A DNA stretch of 64,000 nucleotides from Dickeya chrysanthemi NCPPB 402 (GCF_000406105.1 NZ_CM001974.1:1958367-2022366), one strand, 5' to 3'; numbered from the stretch's first letter, positions 38,261 to 49,161 are shown. Notes: generated from the sequence alone by a model not told the origin. Made by a program: numbers and translations.

Positions 38261-39129
38261 ATCGCCCGGTTATCGGGCCGGCATGGCGGAGCGCGGTCTT
38301 AGTTGTGCTGACGCTGCTGGCGGGCTGCCAGACGCGTGAACGTTATGTTGATGAGGGGGATTATCAACTGGATCTGTCGTCTCCGGCTATCAGCCGGGGG
38401 GAGCGGGTTCGTTTTCTGGTATTTCACTACACGGCTGAAGACCTGAGCACTTCGTTGGAAACGCTTACCACTGGCCATGTCAGTGCACATTATTTGGTGC
38501 CGGCGTATCCGCGGCAGGTCAATGGTAAGCCCGTCGCGTGGAAACTGGTGCCGGAGTCGCAGGCGGCCTGGCATGCTGGCGGCAGCTACTGGCGAGGTTA
38601 CAGCCAGTTGAACGCGACATCTGTCGGTATCGAGCAGGAAAACCCCGGCTGGCGTCAGACCGCGTTGGGTACCTACTGGTGGCAACCCTATACGCCGCAA
38701 CAGATTACGTTGGTAACCCGCCTGGCCCGCGACATCATTGCCCGTCATCATAATATTGCGCCGCAGAATGTAGTGGGGCATAGCGATATCGCTCCCCAAC
38801 GCAAGGTCGACCCGGGGCCGTTGTTTCCCTGGCGTCAACTGGCGCTGGCGGGAATTGGTGCCTGGCCGGATGCACAACGCGTCCGCTTCTATCTGGGAGA
38901 TAAACAGACATATACACCGACAGACAGAGGCGCGTTGCTGAAGAAACTGGCGTGTTATGGCTATGAGGTCAACCCGGGCATGAGCGAGGATCAGCAGCAG
39001 CGCGTCGTGGCGGCATTCCAGATGCACTTCCGGCAACAGCGTTATGACGGCAACGCCGACGCCGAAACTGAAGCGATTGCCGACGCATTGCTGGAAAAAT
39101 ACGGCGGGTCCTGCAAAGGGGCGACATGA
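38257..39129 (+). CDS. amiD: N-acetylmuramoyl-L-alanine amidase AmiD (lipoprotein)
   Basis: Outer-membrane lipoprotein that cleaves the amide between MurNAc (or anhydro-MurNAc) and L-Ala, for peptidoglycan recycling. It is 290 residues. The lipobox LLAGC puts the modified Cys at 24, with Gln at +2, so export to the outer membrane is expected. The Amidase_2 domain shows zinc ligands in FHYTAEDL and [16 protein letters not shown] (His and Asp). The C-terminal peptidoglycan-binding-like domain follows (about 225-285). Start overlaps the ybjQ stop. Confidence 0.95.
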   Translation: MNRPVIGPAWRSAVLVVLTLLAGCQTRERYVDEGDYQLDLSSPAISRGERVRFLVFHYTAEDLSTSLETLTTGHVSAHYLVPAYPRQVNGKPVAWKLVPESQAAWHAGGSYWRGYSQLNATSVGIEQENPGWRQTALGTYWWQPYTPQQITLVTRLARDIIARHHNIAPQNVVGHSDIAPQRKVDPGPLFPWRQLALAGIGAWPDAQRVRFYLGDKQTYTPTDRGALLKKLACYGYEVNPGMSEDQQQRVVAAFQMHFRQQRYDGNADAETEAIADALLEKYGGSCKGAT

Positions 39130-39231
39130 TTTAGCCCCATCAACAGGCATCAGTGTTATGGTGAGCGCGATGAGCCTGAAAACCGGTCGTTCGACTTATT
39201 CGGCCACACAGGCGTCATCGCGCAGAGGGGG

Positions 39232-40701
39232 TTAGTCGTTATCGGGCAGGCGATGGATATCCAAACGCTCCGCTTCCTGTGCCAGCGCGGCGATACGGCG
39301 CGCCATGCCGCGAAATATGAACAGATGCGCCGGCATCATCAGGAACCAATAACCCAGCCCGTTGCAGCCTGCCGGATGCCACCAGGCGCGAACATCCAGT
39401 ACGCGGTAGGTTCCGCGGTCGTCAATCGAGAACGCCAGTCGCCCAAGTCCGGGCGCTTTCATACCAAACAACAGTACCAGTTGCTTAAGGGGCTTCACGC
39501 GGATGACTTTCCAGCCGTGCACGAGATCGCCTTCGATCAGCGTAGCCCGATTCGGGCGTTGGTAAATCACCTGATTACCGCATAAATCATCTATTTTGGC
39601 CCGGATTGCCCACAATATATTGGCGTAGAAATAGCCTTCCTTCCCGCCGATATTCTGCACTACTTGCCACAGCGCCTGACTGCTGGCATCGGTCTTGTGG
39701 CTGTAACCGGCTTGTTTAGGATAGAACGCGTAGTTAGGGCGCCAGCGTGCCTGGACTTCCGGGTCATATCCCCAGTCGGGGTGTTGCGCGGCGGCTTTTT
39801 CATCATCCAGCGTCGCCCGTACCGCGTCGTCAAATCCCAACAGCCGTTGTGGAATCAGGCGACGCAGCTCGCTATCGTCCATCGGCAAATCATGTCGTAA
39901 CCCTTGTACCAGCGCCCGAGCGGTGGAACTGGAGACCGAGGTAACCAAATTCAGAAACCAGGCTGATACCAATCCGGTCGGTACGGGAACCGGTATCAGC
40001 AGGCGACGTTTACCCGTAATGCGGATAAAGCGTTCGAACAAGGTTTGATAACTGAGGTATTCCGGCCCGGCGGCGTCAAAAATCCGATGTCGGGCCGCGG
40101 GGTGATGCCTCAGCTCCGTCAGATACGTAAGCAGGTTTTCCAGTGCGATAGGCGCGGATTTTGAGCGTACCCAGCGCGGCGGTGTCAATACCGGCAAATT
40201 GTTCACCATGTCGCGCATAATTTCGAACGCGGCGGAGCCTGGGCCGACGATGATGCCGGCGCGCAGTTCGGTGACGGGAATATTGCTACTGCGCAGAATA
40301 TCGCCGGTCAGTTTACGTGCCTGCATATGAACGGACGGCCGGTGTTCGGATTGCGCTGAACCTAAATAAATAATCTGGCGAACCCGACTGGTGCGTAGCA
40401 CCTGGCGCAGGTTTTGCGCCGATTGGTATTCCCGCTCCAGAAAATCGGCGCCATCACCCATGCTGTGCGCCAGATAGTACAGAGTATCCGCCTGCCATAG
40501 TCCTTCCGGCAGCGTATACGGCTTCATCAGGTCCACATATTCACAGCGTACGCCGGGAAGATTCAGCGCCGCCAGCGAATCGATATGACGTGACGCGGCA
40601 ATGACCGATTGTCCTTGACGGCTTAGACATGTCAGCAGATGCCGGCCAATATAACCACTGGCGCCAAGGATGAGAATCGGGGCGGGTTTGACGGTCATCA
40701 T
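39232..40701 (-). CDS. ybjT: YbjT, SDR-like NAD(P)-binding protein with DUF2867 domain
   Basis: Protein of 489 residues with an N-terminal atypical short-chain dehydrogenase fold ([13 protein letters not shown], the GxxGxxG dinucleotide loop) and a C-terminal DUF2867 domain (about 330-480, [22 protein letters not shown]). Hydrophobic segments occur near the C-terminus ([20 protein letters not shown]), as in E. coli YbjT. Function unknown. The start at 40701 has GGAG nine bases upstream; an ATG at 40764 has none. E. coli ybjS, ltaE and poxB, which flank ybjT there, are not present here. Confidence 0.92.
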   Translation of the reverse strand: MMTVKPAPILILGASGYIGRHLLTCLSRQGQSVIAASRHIDSLAALNLPGVRCEYVDLMKPYTLPEGLWQADTLYYLAHSMGDGADFLEREYQSAQNLRQVLRTSRVRQIIYLGSAQSEHRPSVHMQARKLTGDILRSSNIPVTELRAGIIVGPGSAAFEIMRDMVNNLPVLTPPRWVRSKSAPIALENLLTYLTELRHHPAARHRIFDAAGPEYLSYQTLFERFIRITGKRRLLIPVPVPTGLVSAWFLNLVTSVSSSTARALVQGLRHDLPMDDSELRRLIPQRLLGFDDAVRATLDDEKAAAQHPDWGYDPEVQARWRPNYAFYPKQAGYSHKTDASSQALWQVVQNIGGKEGYFYANILWAIRAKIDDLCGNQVIYQRPNRATLIEGDLVHGWKVIRVKPLKQLVLLFGMKAPGLGRLAFSIDDRGTYRVLDVRAWWHPAGCNGLGYWFLMMPAHLFIFRGMARRIAALAQEAERLDIHRLPDND

Positions 40702-40904
40702 GTGTTTTTGCTCCTGCCACAACAGCGCGATTGATACTGCAGCGGTGTCCCTGTCGATGTTCACGCCCGCAATACATTAAGCCTGACAATACACTAAACC
40801 TGGTAATAGCTGCATTCAGCTTAGCAGTAATACCTATGACACAGCGTAGATTATGCCCCGCCATAAGCATGACGGTATTTAATATAACTGGAAGCTGAAA
40901 GGGG

Positions 40905-40945
40905 AAAAACCCCGCCTTAACGCTTTCTTAACGAAAATGCGGGGT
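40905..40945 (-). terminator. Terminator after hcr
   Basis: On the minus strand CCCCGC and GCGGGG pair across a long loop and are followed by TTTTT. The loop holds two copies of CGTTAAG. It lies about 50 bp past the hcr stop. Confidence 0.55.
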
Positions 40946-40995
40946 CGATCCAGAGGCGCGATGTATATTGCCGTATGGCAAGGAGAGGCGGCGCG

Positions 40996-42003
40996 TCAGG
41001 CCAGTTCGACGTCACCTTGTAACTGGCAACTGCAGGCCAACACATAGCCGTTTTCAATCTCTTCGGCCGTCAACGTCATGGTGCTGGTGGTGGTGTAGTG
41101 GCCGCTGATAATACGGGTCTTGCAACTACCGCACACACCGGCACGGCAGGCCGCGTTGACCGGTAATTGATGACTTTCCAGCGCTGCCAGCAGGCTTATG
41201 CCGACCGGGACTTTCAACTGTTGCAATGAATGACGAATCGTCATGGTGAGTTGTTCGCTGTCATCGTCCACTTCGACATCCGTAGCACCGAACTGCTCTT
41301 TGAAAATACGATCGCGCGGCACGCCGGCCTGTATGCAAAATGTTTCCACCTGCTTCATATAAGGCTGTGGGCCACAGGTCATCACGGTACGGTTGGCGAT
41401 ATCCGGTACCTGCTGCAACAGCACCGACTCGGTAAGCCGCCCGCTGAGAAAACCGGCTTCAGCCTGCTGTTCCGCCATCAGCGTCAGTTTCAACTGCTGT
41501 GGGTAACGCTGGCGGAGCGCTTGCCATTGCGAAGCAAAAATCACGTGTTGCGGGTCGCGGACGTTGAAAATCACCTGAATATCGGTGTGCGGGCGGTTGG
41601 CCAGCAGCCAGCGCGTCATCGACATAATCGGCGTTACGCCACAGCCTGCGGCCAGCATCAGATAACGGTCGCCGACGGCGTGGGTACAGGTAAACTCGCC
41701 TTGCGCATCGGAGATCCACAGATAGTCGCCCGGTTTTACCTGTTCAGCCAGCCAGCGCGAGCCGGTGCCGTTTTCCAGTCGCCTTACGGTGAAGGTGATG
41801 AACGGGCTAAGCCCCGGTGAGGAGGACAACGTATAAGCACGCAGTGTTTCACTGCTGTTGGCGATGCTGACCAGTGCGTACTGGCCCGGTTGCCAGGGAT
41901 AAAAATCATGGCTAATCAGGGAAATCGTCCACACATCCGGCGTTTCCTGATGAAGGGAGTGCACCTGCATACGGTTGGGGCACTGCGGAGTAGGCATGGT
42001 CAT
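40996..42003 (-). CDS. hcr: NADH oxidoreductase Hcr
   Basis: Electron donor to Hcp, 335 residues. The N-terminal FAD-binding domain has RAYTLSSSPG and the NAD-binding domain AAGCGVTPIMSMTRW, then a C-terminal plant-type [2Fe-2S] ferredoxin with CRAGVCGSCKT and a downstream LACSC (about 280-325). E. coli Hcr is 322 residues and very similar. It lies 61 bp after hcp on the same strand and is presumably co-transcribed from the promoter upstream of hcp. Confidence 0.95.
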   Translation of the reverse strand: MTMPTPQCPNRMQVHSLHQETPDVWTISLISHDFYPWQPGQYALVSIANSSETLRAYTLSSSPGLSPFITFTVRRLENGTGSRWLAEQVKPGDYLWISDAQGEFTCTHAVGDRYLMLAAGCGVTPIMSMTRWLLANRPHTDIQVIFNVRDPQHVIFASQWQALRQRYPQQLKLTLMAEQQAEAGFLSGRLTESVLLQQVPDIANRTVMTCGPQPYMKQVETFCIQAGVPRDRIFKEQFGATDVEVDDDSEQLTMTIRHSLQQLKVPVGISLLAALESHQLPVNAACRAGVCGSCKTRIISGHYTTTSTMTLTAEEIENGYVLACSCQLQGDVELA

Positions 42004-42064
42004 GGGCAGTCTCCATAACAGCCTTCCGCCGTGTTGCAGTGGAAGGCGAAGGTCAACAAAAAGG

Positions 42065-43717
42065 TCAGGCGGCGAGGATGTCTTTCAGGTCCTGCTCTAC
42101 GGTGGTGATGGAGCGCATACCGAACTTCTCGTTCAGAATGGCCAGCAGCGACGGCGTCAGGAATCCCGGTGCGGTAGGGCCGGTGTAGATATTTTTTACG
42201 CCCAGCGCCAGCAGTGTCAGCAGGATGACGATAGCTTTCTGTTCGAACCATGACAGCACCAGACTCAGCGGCAGATCGTTGACGCCACAGCCCAGTTTTT
42301 CCGCCAGATTGACTGCCAGCATGATGGCGGAGTAAGCGTCGTTGCACTGGCCGACATCCAGTAGACGCGGCAAGCCTTCCAGCGTGCCGAAGTCCAACTT
42401 ATTGAAGCGGTATTTACCGCACGCCAGCGTCATGATCAGGCAGTCCTGCGGTACGCTACGGGCGAAATCGGTGTAGTAGCTGCGTTCGGTACGGCTACCG
42501 TCGCAACCGCCGACCAGAAAGACGTGGCGCAGCTTCTTGTTGGCGACCAGATCAATCACGGTATCCGCGGCATTCAGCAACGTCTGGCGACCAAAACCGA
42601 CGGTAATCAGGTGCTCAATCTCACTGTACGGGAAGCCCGGCAGTTGCTGCGCTTGTGCGACGACGGCGCTGAAATCGTCGCCTTCCAGGTGCTGTGCGCC
42701 CGGCCAGCCAACGATGCTGCGGGTCCAGATGCGGTCGGTATACTGGCCTACGTTAGGATCGATGATGCAGTTCGAGGTCATCAGGATCGGGCCAGGAAAT
42801 TTGGCGAATTCGGTTTGCTGGTTCTGCCAGCCGCTGCCGTAATTGCCGACCAGATGGGAGAATCGCTTCAATTCCGGGTAACCGTGCGCCGGCAGCATTT
42901 CGCCGTGAGTATAGATATTGATGCCGGTACCTTCGGTTTGTTCCAGCAGCATGCGGAGGTCTTTCAGGTCGTGGCCGGAGATCAGGATCGCTTTGCCAGC
43001 AACCGGGCGCACATTCACCTGGGTCGGTTGCGGATGGCCGTAGGCGGAGGTTTCGCCCTGATCCAGAATCGCCATCACGTTGAAGTTCATTTTACCGATG
43101 GCCATCGCATTGCCAAGCAGCGTATCGACATCGGTAGGCGCGGTGCCAAGCCAGGCCATCAGTGCATGGTAATCGGCGTATATGGCATCATCGTGCTGCC
43201 CCAGTACGTGGGCGTGTTCCATGTAGGCGGCAGCGCCTTTCAGACCATACAGGCACAGCATACGCAGCCCGTGGATATCGTCGCCAATAGCGGCTTTATC
43301 TTTATTCAGCGCAAACTCGGCTGCCTGATGCAACAGTGTCGGGATGTCGTCGCCCGCCAGTTGCAGTTCCGCCATCGGGTGATCGACGGCGACGCTGGCG
43401 TCCAGCAATCGGCAGCGGGTGGCCAGGCTTTCACGCAGGTTAATCGCCTCGCGGGCATAACCGACGATACGTGGTGAATCAAAGTTCACGTTAGTCAGGG
43501 TAGAGAAGAAGGCGCGGGGAGCGAAACTATCGATCTCGTGGTCGATGATGCCCAGCGCGCGTGCCTGCAACGCCCAGGCCGACAATCCCTGGAGAACAGC
43601 AACCAGCAGGTCTTGCAGGTCAGAGGTTTCGGCGGTTTTACCGCACATGCCTTGCGCATAGGCGCAGCCGTTGCTGGCCGGGGTTCGGATGGTCTGTTCA
43701 CATTGCACACAATACAT
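42065..43717 (-). CDS. hcp: Hydroxylamine reductase / NO reductase Hcp (hybrid cluster protein)
   Basis: Cytoplasmic iron-sulfur protein of 550 residues that reduces hydroxylamine and, in E. coli, nitric oxide at low levels. The N-terminal cysteines are at 3, 6, 18 and 25 ([17 protein letters not shown]), the spacing of the proximal cluster in facultative anaerobes. Hybrid-cluster stretches such as [46 protein letters not shown] and LACGKYRFN are present. An NsrR-like operator and an FNR-like site lie upstream, fitting anaerobic and nitrosative-stress control. Confidence 0.97.
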   Translation of the reverse strand: MYCVQCEQTIRTPASNGCAYAQGMCGKTAETSDLQDLLVAVLQGLSAWALQARALGIIDHEIDSFAPRAFFSTLTNVNFDSPRIVGYAREAINLRESLATRCRLLDASVAVDHPMAELQLAGDDIPTLLHQAAEFALNKDKAAIGDDIHGLRMLCLYGLKGAAAYMEHAHVLGQHDDAIYADYHALMAWLGTAPTDVDTLLGNAMAIGKMNFNVMAILDQGETSAYGHPQPTQVNVRPVAGKAILISGHDLKDLRMLLEQTEGTGINIYTHGEMLPAHGYPELKRFSHLVGNYGSGWQNQQTEFAKFPGPILMTSNCIIDPNVGQYTDRIWTRSIVGWPGAQHLEGDDFSAVVAQAQQLPGFPYSEIEHLITVGFGRQTLLNAADTVIDLVANKKLRHVFLVGGCDGSRTERSYYTDFARSVPQDCLIMTLACGKYRFNKLDFGTLEGLPRLLDVGQCNDAYSAIMLAVNLAEKLGCGVNDLPLSLVLSWFEQKAIVILLTLLALGVKNIYTGPTAPGFLTPSLLAILNEKFGMRSITTVEQDLKDILAA

Positions 43718-43732
43718 GATGGCTTCCTTTTA

Positions 43733-43755
43733 AAGTTGCATTTTTAATGCCTGTT
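43733..43755 (-). promoter_or_regulatory. NsrR-like operator upstream of hcp
   Basis: AAGTTGCATTT, T, TAATGCCTGTT: the left arm matches the NsrR half-site AAGATGCATTT at 10 of 11 bases and the right arm at 8 of 11. It is 16-38 bp upstream of the hcp start codon. NsrR repression of hcp-hcr is known in E. coli. Confidence 0.7.
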
Positions 43756-43815
43756 ATGAGAATAGAACGGTTGCAGACCGCTAAAAAGGTTTTTTATATG
43801 CAATTTAAGCCGAAG

Positions 43816-43829
43816 TTGATTTAGCGCAA
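43816..43829 (-). promoter_or_regulatory. FNR-like site upstream of hcp
   Basis: TTGAT TTAG CGCAA fits the FNR consensus TTGATNNNNATCAA at 8 of 10 defined positions. A minus-strand TATAAA (43798-43793) is about 20-25 bp downstream, which would put the site near -38 to -41, as in a class II FNR promoter. Confidence 0.6.
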
Positions 43830-43965
43830 TTTTACTTGTGGATGATAATCACTCGCGCCTGAGGGCCATTTTTATGCGTTGCGAGTCAGATCCGAGGTAT
43901 AAGGCTTGACCCTGCCGTGCTTTTATCGTCATGCTCATCAGGAAAGTACAGAACAGGAGGCACGG

Positions 43966-45627
43966 ATGTATCTGGAAAGAGTCGAGATTGTTGGATTCCG
44001 TGGCATTAACCGACTGTCGCTGACGCTGGATGACAATACCGTGCTGATCGGTGAGAACGCCTGGGGCAAGTCCAGCCTGTTGGATGCGCTTTCTCTGTTG
44101 CTGACGCCGTCGCCGCCCCTCTATCACTTTGATCTGCAAGATTTTCATTTTACACCGGGTGATGAAGCCAGCCGTGAACGCCACCTGCAGGTGATCTTTA
44201 CCTTTTGCGAATCAGCTCCCGGGCATCATTTGGCTCCCCGTTATCGTTCGTTATCGCCGGTATGGATCAAGGGTGAAGGGCGCTTGCACCGCATTTTTTA
44301 TCGTCTGGAAGGGGAAATGGATGAAAGCCAGGCGATTTTTACCTGGCGCAGCTTTCTGGATGCCAATGGTCAGGCGTTGGCGCTGGAGAATATCGACTGG
44401 CTGGCCAGCGAGGTGGTCCGATTACATCCGGTTCTGCGGCTGCGTGATGCGCGTTTTATTCGCCGTTTTCGCACCGGCACACTAATGCCGCAACTCGATG
44501 ATAATGAACGGCTATCGCGCCAGTTTGAGGCGCTGGTGCGCGAATTGGCGCAGAATCCCAACCGGCTGACCAATCAGGAACTGCGGCAAGGTCTGGTGGC
44601 GATGCGCCAACTGGTTGAGCACTATTTCTCCGAGCAGAGTGCAGATCCGAACGACAGGCGTCATCATCGCCATGCGCGTGCCGGCAATGGCCGGGCGTGG
44701 CGCTCGCTGGATAACATCAACCGCATGATTTCCGGCTCCCACAACCGCAGTCGCCGCATTATTCTGCTGGAGCTGTTTTCCACCCTGTTACAGGCTAAGG
44801 GTTCGGCGGTGCTTGACCCGCATGCACGGCCATTGCTGCTGATTGAAGACCCGGAAACCCGGTTGCATCCGATCATGCTGTCGGTGGCGTGGGGGCTGTT
44901 GACGCAATTGCCGTTGCAGAAGATCACCACCACCAACTCGGGTGAATTGCTATCGCTGGTGCCGGTCGAGCAGGTGTGCCGTCTGGTACGTGAATCGGCG
45001 AAGGTGGCGACTTACCGTATTGGTCGTCAGGGGATGACCCAGGAAGACAGCCGCCGCATCACCTTCCACATTCGTTTCAATCGCCCGGCGTCTTTGTTTG
45101 CGCGCTGTTGGCTGCTGGTGGAAGGCGAAACCGAAGTCTGGATGCTCAGTGAACTGGCGCGTCAGTGCGGGCATCATTTTGAGGCGGAAGGGGTGAGGGT
45201 TATCGAGTTTGCGCAGGCAGGGCTAAGACCGCTACTGAAATTCGCCTATCGCATGGGGATTGAATGGCATGTGCTGGTCGATGGCGATGACGCCGGGAAA
45301 AAATACGCGGCGACGGTCCGTAGTTTGTTGCAATCACAGGGCGAATCCGAGCGCGACCATTTAACGATGCTGCCGGCGCTGGACATGGAGCACTTCATGT
45401 ACCGTAATGGGTTTAGTCAGGTTTACCATCGTATTGCGCAATTACCGGAGCCGGTGCCGTTATCAGCGGCTAAAATCATTACCAAGGCAATTCATCGGAC
45501 GTCGAAACCGGATCTGGCGATTGAGGTAGCGATAGAGGCCGCATCGCTGGGGGAGTCGGCGATTCCTCCGCTGATTCGCAGTATGTTTTCGCGGGTATTG
45601 TGGCTGGCGCGCGGACGGGCGGATTAA
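43966..45627 (+). CDS. ybjD: YbjD, OLD-family ATP-dependent endonuclease
   Basis: Protein of 553 residues with an N-terminal ABC-type ATPase (FRGINRL, Walker A GENAWGKSS at about 29-37, LLLIEDPETRLHP as Walker B with the D-loop, and ITTTNSGELLSL) and a C-terminal TOPRIM nuclease domain (LLVEGETEVWML, then HVLVDGDDAGKKYA). This is the OLD (overcoming lysogenization defect) class 2 arrangement. E. coli YbjD is very similar (552 residues). AGGAGG precedes the ATG at 43966; the longer frame to 43906 has no homology. Biological role not established. No gajB-like or uvrD-like partner lies next to it. Confidence 0.93.
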   Translation: MYLERVEIVGFRGINRLSLTLDDNTVLIGENAWGKSSLLDALSLLLTPSPPLYHFDLQDFHFTPGDEASRERHLQVIFTFCESAPGHHLAPRYRSLSPVWIKGEGRLHRIFYRLEGEMDESQAIFTWRSFLDANGQALALENIDWLASEVVRLHPVLRLRDARFIRRFRTGTLMPQLDDNERLSRQFEALVRELAQNPNRLTNQELRQGLVAMRQLVEHYFSEQSADPNDRRHHRHARAGNGRAWRSLDNINRMISGSHNRSRRIILLELFSTLLQAKGSAVLDPHARPLLLIEDPETRLHPIMLSVAWGLLTQLPLQKITTTNSGELLSLVPVEQVCRLVRESAKVATYRIGRQGMTQEDSRRITFHIRFNRPASLFARCWLLVEGETEVWMLSELARQCGHHFEAEGVRVIEFAQAGLRPLLKFAYRMGIEWHVLVDGDDAGKKYAATVRSLLQSQGESERDHLTMLPALDMEHFMYRNGFSQVYHRIAQLPEPVPLSAAKIITKAIHRTSKPDLAIEVAIEAASLGESAIPPLIRSMFSRVLWLARGRAD

Positions 45628-45657
45628 AATACCGGCTGCCCGACGGCGGCCGGTATT
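45628..45657. terminator. Hairpin between convergent ybjD and cspD
   Basis: A 9-bp perfect stem (AATACCGGC / GCCGGTATT) directly after the ybjD stop. The A-rich and T-poor flanks give weak intrinsic terminator character. E. coli ybjX and macAB, which lie between these genes there, are absent. Confidence 0.5.
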
Positions 45658-45719
45658 GGACTCGTTTTGACCTGGTTACAGGAATAAAGGAGAAAGACCG
45701 GAAAGCGTAAGGTGAGTAT

Positions 45720-45941
45720 TCAGGCGACCGTTTCACCGGCGACCGGTACGATCAGACTGGCGTGATTTCCTTTAGGCCCCTGGTGCACGGTAAATTGCAC
45801 CACCTGACCTGCTTTCAGCGTCCTGTAGCCGTCCATCTGAATGGTTGAATAGTGGGCGAAAATATCTTCACCACCGCTCTCGGGACAAATAAAACCAAAG
45901 CCTTTGGCGTTATTGAACCATTTAACAGTACCTGTCTCCAT
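45720..45941 (-). CDS. cspD: Cold-shock-like protein CspD
   Basis: Single-stranded nucleic-acid binding protein of 73 residues with a cold-shock domain: KWFNNAKGFGFICPE carries RNP1 (KGFGFI) and EDIFAHYS carries RNP2-like residues. In E. coli CspD inhibits replication and accumulates in stationary phase and starvation; it is degraded by Lon. Matches E. coli CspD (74 residues) throughout. It diverges from clpS, as in E. coli. Its upstream region has a long-range inverted repeat. Confidence 0.96.
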   Translation of the reverse strand: METGTVKWFNNAKGFGFICPESGGEDIFAHYSTIQMDGYRTLKAGQVVQFTVHQGPKGNHASLIVPVAGETVA

Positions 45942-46263
45942 GCATCTTCATCCTTCGCTAGAGTGTTCTCTAAGGTGAGGTTATTGGGTTAAGGCAAACC
46001 GAATTGATTAAAACAGCATCAATCCAACCCTACACTCTAGTGAAATCGCCCTTGCCGTCAAGCACTCGGATCGGACAGGTTGCAGCAGGTTTGTGAAAAT
46101 TTGATATAGATAACGCTATCGTCAGGTTTTATTGCCGTTAATATCAGGAAGGAGCATTTTCGAGGTCTGAGCGATTTTGATAGGTCGGTGATACAATGAA
46201 AATCAGGCATGCTGCTGTGATAACAGCCAGCGGATAAGTAGCAGAACTGATTTTGGGTAGAAG
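45942..46263. other. Intergenic region between divergent cspD and clpS
   Basis: A 322-bp stretch containing a 9-bp inverted repeat CTAGAGTGT (45958-45966) / ACACTCTAG (46032-46040) that encloses a second one, ATTGAT (46003-46008) / ATCAAT (46018-46023). This would lie in the cspD leader or promoter. The clpS promoter must be near the right end. No gene is visible. Confidence 0.55.
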
Positions 46264-46584
46264 ATGGGAAATCATAGCACCGGGCCACAGACCGACGACC
46301 TGACCAAAGAGCATTATACTGAAGCTTTGCAGCCGCCATCGATGTATAAAGTGATACTTAACAATGACGATTACACGCCGATGGAATTTGTTATTGACGT
46401 TCTGCAAAAGTTCTTTTCTTATGATATTGAACGTGCAACGCAACTGATGCTTACGGTTCACTATCAAGGTAAAGCCATCTGCGGCGTATATAGCGCCGAA
46501 GTGGCGGAAACCAAGGTGGAGCAGGTGAACCGCTATGCCAGGGAGAACGAGCATCCGTTGCTCTGTACGCTGGAAAAAGCCTGA
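46264..46584 (+). CDS. clpS: ClpA adaptor protein ClpS
   Basis: Cytoplasmic adaptor of 106 residues that binds N-end-rule substrates and ClpA's N domain. After a flexible N-terminus comes the core with [21 protein letters not shown], in which NNDDYTPM forms the N-degron pocket, then [15 protein letters not shown] (H and C of the core) and ATQLMLTVH. It matches E. coli ClpS along its length. It is followed after 28 bp by clpA. Confidence 0.97.
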   Translation: MGNHSTGPQTDDLTKEHYTEALQPPSMYKVILNNDDYTPMEFVIDVLQKFFSYDIERATQLMLTVHYQGKAICGVYSAEVAETKVEQVNRYARENEHPLLCTLEKA

Positions 46585-46612
46585 ATAGGGCAATTTATTG
46601 GGGGAGGTGCCT

Positions 46613-48889
46613 ATGCTCAATCAAGAACTGGAACTCAGTCTCAACATGGCTTTCGCCAGAGCGCGTGAGCACCGGCATGAGTTTATGACCGTGGAGCATC
46701 TGTTGCTGGCGCTGCTCAGCAACCCCTCCGCACGCGAGGCATTGGAAGCTTGTACGGTCGATTTGGCAGTTCTGCGTCAGGAACTGGAAACCTTTATCGA
46801 ACAGACCACACCCACACTGCCGCAAAATGACGAAGAACGTGATACTCAGCCGACGCTGAGTTTCCAGCGCGTGTTGCAACGTGCCGTGTTCCACGTGCAG
46901 TCGTCGGGGCGTAGCGAGGTGTCCGGCGCTAACGTCCTGGTCGCCATCTTCAGCGAGCAGGAGTCTCAGGCGGCCTATCTGCTGCGTAAACACGACGTCA
47001 GCCGGTTGGATGTGGTGAATTTTATTTCACATGGTACGCGCAAAGAAGAGTCCGGCCCGGCTGCAAATCCGGAAAATCCGGTGAATGAAGAACAGGCTGG
47101 CGGGGAGGAGCGTATGGAAAACTTCACCACTAATCTCAACCAGCTTGCCCGGGTGGGAGGCATCGACCCGCTGATTGGCCGCGACAGCGAACTGGAGCGT
47201 ACCATTCAGGTGCTATGCCGCCGCCGTAAAAATAACCCGTTGTTGGTCGGTGAATCCGGCGTGGGGAAAACCGCCATTGCCGAAGGGCTGGCCTGGCGTA
47301 TCGTGCAGGGCGACGTGCCGGAGGTGATGGCTGGCTGCACAATCTACTCGCTGGATATCGGTTCGTTGCTGGCGGGCACCAAATACCGCGGCGATTTCGA
47401 AAAACGCTTTAAATCGCTGCTCAAGCAACTGGAGCAAGACCAGAGCAGTATTCTGTTTATCGACGAAATTCACACGATTATCGGTGCGGGAGCCGCATCT
47501 GGCGGTCAGGTTGACGCCGCTAACCTGATCAAGCCGCTGCTGTCCAGCGGTAAGATTCGCGTCGTCGGTTCCACTACCTATCAGGAATTCAGCAATATCT
47601 TCGAAAAAGATCGAGCGCTGGCGCGTCGCTTCCAGAAAATCGATATTACCGAACCGAGTGTGGAAGAGACGGTACAGATCATTAACGGTCTGAAGCCGAA
47701 ATACGAAGCGCACCACGATGTGCGGTATACCGCTAAGGCGGTTCGCGCGGCGGTGGAACTGGCGGTGAAATACATTAATGATCGCCATCTGCCGGACAAG
47801 GCCATCGACGTTATCGACGAAGCCGGTGCGCGTTGCCGCCTGTTGCCTGCCAGCAAACGCAAGAAAACCGTCAATGTGGCGGATATTGAATCGGTGGTCG
47901 CCCGTATTGCCCGCATTCCGGAGAAAACCGTTTCCGCCAGCGATCGTGATGTGCTGCGTAATCTGGGGGATCGCCTGAAAATGCTGGTGTTCGGGCAGGA
48001 TAAAGCCATTGAGGCGTTGACCGAGGCCATTAAGATGAGCCGTGCCGGATTGGGCCATGAGCGTAAGCCGGTCGGGTCGTTCCTGTTTGCCGGCCCTACC
48101 GGGGTGGGTAAAACAGAAGTGACGGTGCAACTGGCGAAAGCGCTGGATATCGAATTGCTGCGTTTTGATATGTCTGAATACATGGAGCGCCACACGGTCA
48201 GCCGTTTGATTGGTGCGCCTCCGGGTTATGTGGGCTACGATCAGGGCGGTTTGCTTACCGATGCGGTCATCAAACACCCGCATTCGGTGCTGTTGCTTGA
48301 TGAAATCGAAAAAGCGCACCCGGATGTGTTCAACCTGCTTTTACAGGTGATGGACAACGGTACGCTCACCGATAACAACGGCCGCAAAGCGGATTTCCGC
48401 AATGTGATCGTGGTGATGACGACCAACGCCGGCGTGCGGGAAACCCAGCGTAAGTCGATTGGTCTCATCCAGCAGGATAACAGCAGCGATGCGATGGAAG
48501 AGATCAAAAAGGTATTCACGCCGGAATTCCGCAATCGTCTGGATGGCATTATCTGGTTCAATCATCTGTCGGCAGACGTGATTCAGCAGGTGGTGGACAA
48601 GTTTATTGTCGAACTGCAGGCGCAACTGGATGCCAAAGGCGTATCGCTGGAAGTCAGCGAAGAAGCGCGTAACTGGCTGGCGGAAAAAGGATACGACAAG
48701 GCGATGGGCGCACGGCCGATGGCGCGTGTCATTCAGGAGAACCTCAAGAAACCGTTGGCAAATGAACTGCTGTTCGGCTCGCTGGTGGATGGGGGCTCGG
48801 TGAAGGTGGAGTTGGATGCACCTGCTCAGCAACTGACCTACCGCTTTCTGAGCGCGCAGAAAACCAAAACTGAAGGCGCAGTTCACTGA
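46613..48889 (+). CDS. clpA: ATP-dependent Clp protease ATP-binding subunit ClpA
   Basis: AAA+ unfoldase of 758 residues that feeds ClpP; the exact E. coli length. N-terminal double Clp-N repeat (1-145), D1 with Walker A GESGVGKT (about 213-220) and FIDEIH Walker B, D2 with Walker A GPTGVGKT (about 494-501), [12 protein letters not shown], and the ClpP-docking IGL tripeptide in [10 protein letters not shown] (about 616). The ATG at 46613 has GGGAGG upstream; the frame-extending MGEVP is not conserved. A terminator follows. Confidence 0.98.
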   Translation: MLNQELELSLNMAFARAREHRHEFMTVEHLLLALLSNPSAREALEACTVDLAVLRQELETFIEQTTPTLPQNDEERDTQPTLSFQRVLQRAVFHVQSSGRSEVSGANVLVAIFSEQESQAAYLLRKHDVSRLDVVNFISHGTRKEESGPAANPENPVNEEQAGGEERMENFTTNLNQLARVGGIDPLIGRDSELERTIQVLCRRRKNNPLLVGESGVGKTAIAEGLAWRIVQGDVPEVMAGCTIYSLDIGSLLAGTKYRGDFEKRFKSLLKQLEQDQSSILFIDEIHTIIGAGAASGGQVDAANLIKPLLSSGKIRVVGSTTYQEFSNIFEKDRALARRFQKIDITEPSVEETVQIINGLKPKYEAHHDVRYTAKAVRAAVELAVKYINDRHLPDKAIDVIDEAGARCRLLPASKRKKTVNVADIESVVARIARIPEKTVSASDRDVLRNLGDRLKMLVFGQDKAIEALTEAIKMSRAGLGHERKPVGSFLFAGPTGVGKTEVTVQLAKALDIELLRFDMSEYMERHTVSRLIGAPPGYVGYDQGGLLTDAVIKHPHSVLLLDEIEKAHPDVFNLLLQVMDNGTLTDNNGRKADFRNVIVVMTTNAGVRETQRKSIGLIQQDNSSDAMEEIKKVFTPEFRNRLDGIIWFNHLSADVIQQVVDKFIVELQAQLDAKGVSLEVSEEARNWLAEKGYDKAMGARPMARVIQENLKKPLANELLFGSLVDGGSVKVELDAPAQQLTYRFLSAQKTKTEGAVH

Positions 48890-48931
48890 GTGAATCGTCG
48901 TTAACCGTCATCGTCTACCCGATCAAAACAC

Positions 48932-48958
48932 AAAGGGCATCGTCAGATGCCCTTTTTT
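48932..48958 (+). terminator. Rho-independent terminator after clpA
   Basis: The stem AAAGGGCATC / GATGCCCTTT with a GTCA loop followed by TTT, 42 bp after the clpA stop. Confidence 0.9.
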
Positions 48959-48993
48959 ACAACATTGTTTTACAACATGGTTTTACAACATTG
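48955..48993. repeat. Three tandem 13-bp repeats after clpA terminator
   Basis: TTTTACAACATTG, TTTTACAACATGG and TTTTACAACATTG follow head to tail from the T-run of the clpA terminator. The rest of the 300-bp gap to infA (48890-49189) holds the clpA and infA terminator hairpins; the serW tRNA found here in E. coli was not seen on either strand. Confidence 0.8.
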
Positions 48994-49161
48994 TCTTGAT
49001 ATCTTTACGACATCATCGCCGCGATAGCATAAACATCGGGGATGGTGCCTGTATGCTCAACCATACCAGGTCGTTTGAATTAATAGGCGGGTAAGTCACT
49101 TACAGCCTTAGAATGCAAACGCCCTCACCAGAGAGGCAAGGGCTGAAAGGTAAACATACCG

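Noticed and set aside
43966..45627. ybjD as part of a Gabija-like phage defence pair
   Set aside because: The OLD nuclease has the right domains, but neighbours are hcp and cspD with no helicase; it is the conserved single-gene enterobacterial YbjD.
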